Of a stretch of DNA of 64,000 nt, positions 61,101-64,000 are shown piece by piece (positions within the stretch are counted from its first letter, which is position 1; each line of letters starts with the position of its first letter). The stretch is from Gonatopus flavifemur (taxonomy: Eukaryota > Arthropoda > Insecta > Hymenoptera > Dryinidae): assembly GCA_018340375.1 (NCBI GenBank), contig JAFFJZ010000001.1:14340001-14404000 (forward strand), given 5' to 3'. Made by a program: the position numbers and the translations under genes. Below the pieces are notes generated by a model. It was not told the origin of the DNA and searched no databases. It saw only the letters and a list, made by a program, of their open reading frames with translations.

Positions 61101-64000
61101 GCTCTCCATTCGAGAACACATGGGGGATAATTTCTGGGAACCTGATGGGTGGTTTGCTGGTTGTTATTGATGATACGCATCACAGTTCTTTCACCTTGAA
61201 GCAGTTTACGTTGACAGTACGCTTTGTAACCATCGTAAGCGTGGTCGGAGACGTATCTATTAACGTACAATATATTATACAATTTCAATAATTCTATTTT
61301 TATTGAAAATTCCAATTTCAGATAACAAAATCACTCACTTGAGTAGATATTTGAATAAAGTAGCACTCGGTTGAAAAGCGGATAAACAATTAGACAGTAA
61401 CAACCATCCTCTTTCCTTATTAGCATCGTTATCATTTTTCCAAGTTTGATTCGCTAGTTGACAGAGTATTTCATCCTTCAACTTCTCATTCACGATACCT
61501 TTATTGACGATATAATCACCCAAAGCTTGTTCTCTTTTACCACTCAAATTATTCTCATTCATAAAACGTAGAATCAATTTGAATATCATCAGAGAATCGG
61601 TATAATCCTGATCGCGGGCTTTGGCAAGGAAAGGAGTTTTTATCGGTTCGCGTTTCATACCGAAAATATGACTTTTGAAATAAATATTCGTAAATTTAGA
61701 AAATTGATACTGATCGATGTCTTGAGGTAAAGAATAATTATATGGCAGAAGAATGGTTTGTCCAACGACTTTCAATAAATTCCTTTCTGTGTGAGTTGGT
61801 TGCCAATCTATAACACAGAATACATTCATGTTAAACATCTCTTTTGAGTATAATTTTGAAAGAACTTACCATCAAGTTTGCTATAAATAAAAGCAAGTTC
61901 CGCAGGAATTTCCAAATGGTTGACTCCAGCAACCGCTCTGGATGCTCTTTCCTGCTCTTCTCTTTGCTGTTTGGCTTTCGCGCGTTCTTTACTGGCTCTT
62001 TCCATTTCTGCCCTCTTAGCCATCTCTTCTTTCAACACTGTGAACTTTTCTCGTTGTTTCTTTCCTCTATATAGTTTTTGACCCATCAAAGCGGCTTTCT
62101 TCAAGGCACGGAATTTTTTCCTCTCTCGATATCCGCGATAAACGGTTTGTATCAATAACGTACTTCGTGAAATATTGAGGAATCGTCGTCTTGCTAGGAA
62201 TCCTCTCGTATATCTACAAAAAAAAAATGAATAGTCAAATGGATTGTCGAATAATATGGGTAGCAAATTACATTACCTTTGTACTGTTATGGCAGCTCTT
62301 TCCAGAATCAAAGCTCTGTTATATTCTAAAGTTCTCTCCAAAGGTTCTCTAAGAAAAACTCTTGTTAGGCCAAGTTGATATTGATTTTGAGCATCTTGCG
62401 GGGCGGCTTTTTCTAAAATGATGCGGCATAGTTCTTTATTCGGAGCTCCTCTTGGTAGATTCGTGGGCACTAAATATCTATATCGATCCACAAAATGACT
62501 AAACGAGAGACGAACTGGATATCCTGTTTTTCTGATACGGATGGTTTCCAACATTCCTGTATAACGTAACTGTTCAAGCACACATGGCATGTCGAATTTC
62601 ATAGGAGCCTTTTCCGTATTTGGTTTTATGCAACGAACAAACCATGGATTGCACCTGTTGTTAGGATCAAGATAATGAATTTGACAAAGAAACATTTATA
62701 AATTTTGATGAAATGTATGATTTCTTACTGTGACATAGATTCTAGCAGTTGTTGCAAACTGTCATGAAATCTAGCAGAGACTGTTGGAGTTCTGGGTTTC
62801 ATTGTCACAAACCTTCCGTTCGGCTTATTCATAGTCTTGGTAGCTTCGTGAGTATTTCTTACATGTTGGAACATTTTGCTGACCATCTATTTGGGAAATA
62901 TTTTCAAATATCATCATGGTTTATCAAACATTCTCCATAAAATACTCACCGGAATTTTACTACTTATCAATAATTCCACAACATCTGGTCTGAGAGTATC
63001 TCTGTTCTTGTCCAAAAATCCATCCACGTTGTACCATACTTGACCAGCGTAGTGTCGAATCGCGAATTCAGCCGAGTTCATTCTCGGCCTGGAATACAAC
63101 TCACTCAAAGCGTGATTGTAATGGCATTTTTCCAAAAACGAAAGATCCGTAGCTTTCGGAAAATTACTTTCATCGTCCAGAAGATGTAATATACCAACCG
63201 GTTTCTTGGCAATCAAATGAATGACCGGCAAATTATCCTACAAAATTTCCATTTGTGATATCACTACAAATATTGAAACTATACAAGTTTAGATCTATAA
63301 ACAGTGAAAATTCGAGTTGGAAATTCAACGCTTTCAGTTCTAAGATGTGAATCCGAACGAAAGGATCTGTTTTCTTTATTCATTAACAAAACAATTGAGT
63401 TTGAAAATTGACTGAGCTTATTTTTCATTCAATTACAAATAGGGAATATCCCCAAAAAATGGAGCCCTGGGCCATGGCCCGGTTGGCCCACGTGATAATT
63501 CGCCTCTGCAATGAGCGCTCAAATCCGCTCCACAGTGGATAAAGCGTCAAAGATTAATTCTTTAAAATTCTAGACCTTTTCACGAATAGAGTTCGGAGTA
63601 ATCTTCAAGATAAAATCTTTCCTCTGTCGGTATGTTGGTTACTTCTTAAGATTTAAGTAGTAGAATAATCGGCTCACACAATTATTCGTGTAGTTCAGAT
63701 TTATGAAATAAAATGATGACCCAATAATTATTTCTCTAGTTAGAATTCTGTTGAGTATCCAACGTTGAATCACTTCCGTATAATTTTCAGATTTGTTTAC
63801 TACCGAGGGTTATTTCCTTAAATTCATACCGTATAATTGATAGTAGTCCAATCGATTTTTTCTTTGGCATATTCCTGCTGTTCCAATTTGAATATATGTT
63901 TGTTGAAATAAAATTGTAGATTTTCATTGGCGTAATTGATGCACAATTGTTCGAAACTGTTCTCAGCGAAATTCTCGAATCCAAAAATATCGAGGATAGA
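42951..64000 (-). CDS. MYO15: Unconventional myosin, class XV-like (partial gene, 17 exons)
   Basis: Actin-based motor with a MyTH4-FERM tail; class XV myosins work in actin protrusions such as stereocilia and filopodia. Exons in transcript order (high to low coordinate): 64000-63830, 63237-62950, 62886-62729, 62654-62277, 62213-61870, 61807-61339, 61256-61054, 60971-60700, 60637-60452, 60370-59920, 59845-59106, 59028-58553, 58469-58182, 53386-53175, 52609-52414, 52249-51277, 43193-42951. Every internal junction has GT-AG ends and the phases join without a stop, giving 2,016 codons. Visible order: motor ([37 protein letters not shown]), three IQ motifs, MyTH4, FERM F1-like lobe, long disordered linker, FERM F2/F3-like segments. 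Three IQs, a short post-IQ region and the long linker favour class XV over VII or X; this is inferred from memory of the family. Both ends are missing: the motor N-terminus lies beyond 64000, and the expected SH3, second MyTH4 and second FERM were not found. Confidence 0.88.
44536..45262. mobile_element. 727-bp foldback element with TTAA duplication
   Basis: TTAA at 44532-44535 and 45263-45266. The ends are G(12) and C(13) homopolymers. The arms of about 330 bp are nearly perfectly complementary (GCCTATTTTTATGAATT, CAACATAACTCAGGATTGGA, CGACGAGGTTACCTAGAAAA), with a short loop around 44.85-44.95 kb. TTAA duplications suggest the piggyBac group, but the tips are not a standard piggyBac sequence. 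Non-coding. Confidence 0.88.
45281..45539. mobile_element. Foldback element, 259 bp
   Basis: Left ACCAACCGAGCAAGGTTTTT, right complement ACCATCGGAGCACGGTTTTT, with arms continuing through AATTACTCGAAA and the TCGCTAC/GTAGCGA-like inner block. Begins only 14 bp after the TTAA element. Confidence 0.75.
45845..45964. mobile_element. Hairpin element, 120 bp
   Basis: Left ACATTTGTTGGATCAGCTTG, right complement AGATTTGTTGGATTAGCCCA, then ATAATCTTTTATGTATAAAA against TTATCTTTTATACATAATTT. Non-coding. Confidence 0.65.
46443..46651. mobile_element. Foldback element, 209 bp (family A, copy 1)
   Basis: Left AAGGGTATCCCGTAGAAGCC then GAAGTTAC; right complement AAGGGTATCACGTAGAAGCC then GAAGTTAC. The centre carries AACCAGC...GCTGGTT. 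A diverged sibling is at 50871-51050 in the same intron. Confidence 0.8.
46714..46892. mobile_element. Foldback element, 179 bp
   Basis: Perfect 25-bp ends: GCCGGGACGCTAGCCATTTC then GTATT at the left, with the exact complement at 46868-46892. Inner arms include AAACTAAGTTTC(T/C)AAAGATTC. No clear target duplication. It ends 5 bp before the next element. Confidence 0.82.
46898..47729. mobile_element. Inverted-repeat element, 832 bp
   Basis: Left TACACAGTTGAAAATTTTGT then GTAAATGTGTT; right complement TACACAGTTGGAAATTTTGT then GTTAAATTCAACACATTT. The interior is AT-rich; a 120-aa ORF inside has no recognised motif. Possibly a longer relative of the TACAC-type elements. Confidence 0.7.
47824..48398. 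mobile_element. Foldback element, 575 bp
   Basis: Left TACAGGATGTTTTAGAATTC, right complement TATAGGGTGTTTCAGCATTT. Arms of about 250 bp share GTGTATTCTGCAGCCAAAAT, TGAGCTACGAGCATTTTTAG and CATTGTGTTTTACATTCTTG with their complements. Non-coding. Confidence 0.82.
49113..49348. mobile_element. CCCTGGTTAAAAGAA MITE with an internal direct repeat
   Basis: Ends CCCTGGTTAAAAGAATCCAT and complement CCCTGGTTAAAAGAACCCAT. Inside, GAGATTTGGTCAGAACATTG with its TCCA.GTTTAAT.GTAATTTA extension occurs twice in the same orientation, about 110 bp apart, suggesting internal duplication. Confidence 0.75.
50871..51050. mobile_element. Foldback element, 180 bp (family A, copy 2)
   Basis: Same plan as 46443-46651: CCTAGAGTTACTAGAT... 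with ACTCAAAGATGACT, AACCAGCCAGA...TCTGGATGGTT, and ATCTTTGAGTATTTTGGATA on the right. The arms have drifted. Confidence 0.65.
51277..52249 (-). CDS. MYO15: Myosin exon: linker plus FERM F2-like segment
   Basis: About 325 codons. The first two thirds are Ser/Asp/Arg-rich and disordered. From about residue 205 the sequence looks folded: [97 protein letters not shown]. In class XV myosins this block precedes the F3/PH-like part and the SH3 domain. It ends in phase 0 at GTGAGTTTC. An ORF on the opposite strand here (51608-52018) is only an antisense shadow. Confidence 0.9.
52414..52609 (-). CDS. MYO15: Myosin exon: linker with polyproline
   Basis: About 65 codons: [19 protein letters not shown], then [20 protein letters not shown] and [18 protein letters not shown]. 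Likely disordered with proline ligands. The acceptor is TTTCAAG and the donor GTACAATC; both junction codons are split and rejoin cleanly with 53175 and 52249. Confidence 0.83.
53175..53386 (-). CDS. MYO15: Myosin exon: basic helical linker
   Basis: About 70 codons. The acceptor TTTTACAG gives [20 protein letters not shown], then [16 protein letters not shown] and [19 protein letters not shown]. The last segment (KVKRLE...R...LEQQL) is a helix that I believe recurs in class XV tails just before the second half of the split FERM. It joins GGRWDDYAS in the next exon. Confidence 0.83.
53850..54540. mobile_element. Inverted-repeat element, 691 bp
   Basis: Left TATAGGGAACATGGAAGTAA, right complement TAATAGGAACATGGAAGTAA, with arms continuing TATGGTTCTC(C/T)ATAC.GATTTTT for about 50 bp. 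The interior is non-coding. Confidence 0.65.
54770..54870. repeat. Fragment of the approximately 295-bp intronic repeat
   Basis: TTCGTAACGCCTGAACCTCT and the preceding GAAAATTATCCTATG match TTCGTAGCGCCTGAACCTCT and GAAAATTATTCTACC at about 57215-57295. Confidence 0.5.
55102..55380. mobile_element. CCCAGC MITE, 279 bp
   Basis: Left CCCAGCCAACGAAATCAAGG, right complement CCCAGCTAGCAAAGTGCTTC. The interior repeats TGGTAGCGCTTCT-like strings in both orientations. Non-coding. Confidence 0.6.
55381..55935. repeat. GAATCTCTCTGAATTCCTCT degenerate tandem array
   Basis: Short units CTGAAT(C/T)TCTCTGAATTCC, organised for the last two units into a longer period: CCCTGAATGTCT recurs at 55692 and 55844 (152 bp apart), with matching TTCACTCAAT, TGAATCCTTCTGA(G/A)AAGTT and AATTT.TC blocks. 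Antisense ORFs here come from the repeat. Confidence 0.7.
56150..56230 (-). repeat. tRNA-like segment (SINE-like)
   Basis: Minus strand: ATGGCTCAGTGGATAAGACC (A-box-like), then CATCGGTTCGATTCTCACCA (B-box-like, GGTTCGATTC). Spacing is about right for a tRNA, but the acceptor and T stems do not pair well. Likely a tRNA-derived insertion, not a working tRNA gene. Confidence 0.4.
56295..56680. mobile_element. hAT-like MITE, 386 bp, with exact 8-bp duplication
   Basis: TCACCTAC occurs at 56287-56294 and 56681-56688. Ends TAGAGATCGACCGAAA(A/T)TTT are inverted. Arms of about 190 bp are highly complementary (ACTCAGGACTGGACGTTGGA, GATGAGCTCCTTAATAATCC / complement). An 8-bp duplication and a TAGAG tip fit the hAT superfamily. 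ORFs of 72 aa on both strands are mirror products of the palindrome. Confidence 0.88.
57000..57535. repeat. Approximately 295-bp tandem repeat, about 1.7 units
   Basis: GATCTCCTCATC.AGACAAAGAT with GGCGCGAGCATTATCC at about 57162 matches GGTCTCCTCATCGAGACAAA with GGCGCAAGAATCATCC at about 57456. An upstream block (TTTAAAATCACGGACC at about 57049) matches TTTAAAGTCACCAACC about 300 bp on. Confidence 0.6.
57571..57590. repeat. (AC)n microsatellite
   Basis: ACACACACACACGCACACAC, preceded by GACATAC and GACAGACAG units. Confidence 0.8.
58182..58469 (-). CDS. MYO15: Myosin exon: acidic/lysine-rich linker
   Basis: Ninety-six codons. Begins [20 protein letters not shown], with [20 protein letters not shown] in the middle, ending in a run of Lys ([10 protein letters not shown]). 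The donor is GTATGTG at 58181, splitting a Lys codon AA|A. The next intron is 4.8 kb and full of repeats, but the frame is kept into 53386. Confidence 0.82.
58553..59028 (-). CDS. MYO15: Myosin exon: linker with polyproline and [12 protein letters not shown]
   Basis: About 158 codons starting [20 protein letters not shown] after acceptor CTCAAG. Mostly Ser/Lys/Arg-rich and disordered, with a polyproline run ([14 protein letters not shown]), then [17 protein letters not shown], which joins WPPP in the next exon. The last block looks more constrained than its surroundings. A donor GTGAATTC splits an Arg codon. Confidence 0.84.
59106..59845 (-). CDS. MYO15: Myosin exon: linker with Met/Pro/Gln-rich tract
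   Basis: About 247 codons. The first half has a conserved-looking segment, [20 protein letters not shown], and [20 protein letters not shown], probably helical. The second half is rich in Met, Pro, Asn and Gln ([35 protein letters not shown]). The segment after FLDELF..VL resembles a tail region I associate with class XV myosins, but no named domain can be assigned. Donor GTGAGTAT, phase 0. Confidence 0.85.
59920..60370 (-). CDS. MYO15: Myosin exon: Ser/Arg-rich tail linker
   Basis: About 150 codons. Begins [20 protein letters not shown]; Ser-, Arg- and acidic-rich, with clusters such as [17 protein letters not shown] and [17 protein letters not shown]. No folded domain is visible. Many Ser/Thr in basic contexts suggest phosphorylation, but this is inference. 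It ends with one base, G, before GTAATTG and joins ...[12 protein letters not shown] in the next exon. Confidence 0.84.
60452..60637 (-). CDS. MYO15: Myosin exon: proline-rich linker
   Basis: Sixty-two codons, phase 0 both ends. Rich in Pro, Glu and Val (for example [17 protein letters not shown]), so likely disordered with possible SH3-ligand motifs. The acceptor could be CAG at 60638 or one CAG later, since CAGCAG lies at the junction; I chose the first. The donor is GTTAGT at 60451. Frame agrees with both neighbours. Confidence 0.8.
60700..60971 (-). CDS. MYO15: Myosin exon: FERM F1-like (ubiquitin-like) lobe
   Basis: Begins [20 protein letters not shown], a typical F1 start after MyTH4, then [17 protein letters not shown] and [19 protein letters not shown]. 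No F2 helical lobe follows directly; the next exons are low complexity. The first FERM of this myosin therefore appears split or incomplete, consistent with class XV. Phase 0 end at GTAATAG. Confidence 0.86.
61054..61256 (-). CDS. MYO15: Myosin exon: MyTH4 domain end, FERM start
   Basis: Begins [20 protein letters not shown] and ends the MyTH4 fold with [20 protein letters not shown]. The (R)PP...E..A...R motif is the usual MyTH4-to-FERM junction. Its final residues LNVGFYDG lead into the F1 lobe in the next exon. The preceding intron is only 82 bp. Confidence 0.91.
61339..61807 (-). CDS. MYO15: Myosin exon: MyTH4 domain, first part
   Basis: Starts [19 protein letters not shown]. Contains [20 protein letters not shown], then [10 protein letters not shown] and [20 protein letters not shown], followed by [20 protein letters not shown]. 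These are diagnostic MyTH4 helices, including the EI..QL.NQT..N segment and the GW.LL core. MyTH4 binds microtubules or partner proteins and packs against FERM. The donor GTGAGTG splits a Lys codon AA|A. Confidence 0.93.
61870..62213 (-). CDS. MYO15: Myosin exon: IQ motifs and charged neck extension
   Basis: Completes IQ1 ([11 protein letters not shown]), then IQ2 ([18 protein letters not shown]) and IQ3 ([18 protein letters not shown]), which should bind calmodulin or light chains. A charged Glu/Lys/Arg/Ala stretch of about 40 residues follows ([20 protein letters not shown]), likely a short single helix. It ends [16 protein letters not shown], a conserved lead into the MyTH4 domain of VII/X/XV myosins. 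Three IQs agree with class XV. Confidence 0.92.
62277..62654 (-). CDS. MYO15: Myosin exon: converter region and first IQ start
   Basis: Begins [17 protein letters not shown], continues through [20 protein letters not shown] (SH1/SH2-helix region of the motor) and the converter ([19 protein letters not shown]), and ends in [13 protein letters not shown], the first half of IQ motif 1. The [14 protein letters not shown] pattern is typical of MyTH4-FERM myosins. The exon ends with a split Arg codon AG|A. Confidence 0.93.
62729..62886 (-). CDS. MYO15: Myosin exon: loop 2 and actin-binding segment
   Basis: Fifty-two codons plus two bases. Begins [20 protein letters not shown] and ends [19 protein letters not shown], the conserved stretch after loop 2 that precedes the PW.(V/I)RCIKPN strand. 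The last codon is split CA|G across the intron to 62654, which is only 74 bp long. Loop 2 is short. Confidence 0.92.
62950..63237 (-). CDS. MYO15: Myosin exon: lower 50K region of the motor
   Basis: Ninety-six codons, phase 0 at both ends. The acceptor is TTTTGTAG and the donor GTGAGT. Contains [12 protein letters not shown] (usual DEE/DES-type segment after the relay) and [20 protein letters not shown] followed by NRDTL, the standard lower-50K signature. The N-terminal residues [13 protein letters not shown] match the normal post-relay sequence of unconventional myosins. Confidence 0.93.
63238..63829 (-). other. MYO15: Myosin intron, 592 bp
   Basis: Between the relay and lower-50K exons. 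A GGGCCATGGCCCGGTTGGCCC stretch near 63470 is locally GC-rich and partly palindromic. Otherwise AT-rich; no repeat family assigned. Confidence 0.7.
63830..64000 (-). CDS. MYO15: Myosin exon: relay region of the motor
   Basis: Fifty-seven codons, open at the window edge. Carries [11 protein letters not shown] (switch II and start of the relay helix), then [20 protein letters not shown] and the following HIF..EQQEY segment, invariant in myosin motors. It ends in phase 0 at the donor GTATGA and continues into 63237 as ...[13 protein letters not shown]. The following 592-bp intron holds no evident repeat. Confidence 0.93.

Noticed and set aside
1..64000. CRISPR array, bacterial operon, phage or other prokaryotic system
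   Set aside because: The window has eukaryotic introns, a myosin and insect-type transposons. Tandem repeats here lack the repeat-spacer pattern.

Overview
This is nuclear DNA from an animal, most likely an insect. The one confidently identified gene has 17 exons in the window, all bounded by canonical GT-AG sites and joining in a single open frame. The background is AT-rich and holds many small inverted-repeat transposons. A mitochondrial ND5 fragment reads sensibly only with the invertebrate mitochondrial code (TGA as Trp, ATA as Met), so it is a nuclear mitochondrial insertion (NUMT). I cannot name the insect order from what is visible.

Right part (about 42.95-64.0 kb, minus strand): the middle of an unconventional MyTH4-FERM myosin, best matched to class XV (human MYO15A; Drosophila Myo10A/sisyphus). 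In transcript order the exons encode the second half of the motor, three IQ motifs, a MyTH4 domain, a FERM F1-like lobe, a linker of roughly 1,000 residues rich in Pro, Gln, Ser and Lys, and then FERM F2-like and F3/PH-like segments. The 17 exons total 6,048 nt, or 2,016 codons. The gene is open at both ends: its N-terminal half lies beyond 64,000, and the last recognised exon ends in a good splice donor at 42,951. I could not find the SH3, second MyTH4 and second FERM exons expected next.

Left part (1-42.9 kb): almost no recognisable coding sequence. At the left edge a minus-strand ORF begins at an ATG at 389 and runs off the window; it is Arg-rich, coding-like and unidentified. Between it and the myosin lie the ND5 NUMT (about 5.19-6.06 kb) interrupted by a pogo/Tigger-like MITE, an approximately 100-bp satellite on both sides of the NUMT, a 5'-truncated RTE-like LINE with an 11-bp target-site duplication (37.7-38.6 kb), many MITEs, short tandem arrays and microsatellites, and three isolated ORFs of unknown origin (15.8, 22.3 and 24.1 kb). 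This could be intergenic DNA or one very long myosin intron.

The long myosin introns are packed with repeats. The 8.1-kb intron at 43.19-51.28 kb holds at least nine inverted-repeat elements, several nearly abutting, including a 727-bp foldback element with a TTAA duplication. The 4.8-kb intron at 53.39-58.18 kb holds degenerate tandem arrays and a hAT-like MITE with an exact 8-bp duplication nested in an older inverted-repeat element. I saw no CRISPR array, operon, convincing functional tRNA or rRNA, or novel multigene system. The notable content is the layered history of transposon and organelle insertions around a large myosin gene.
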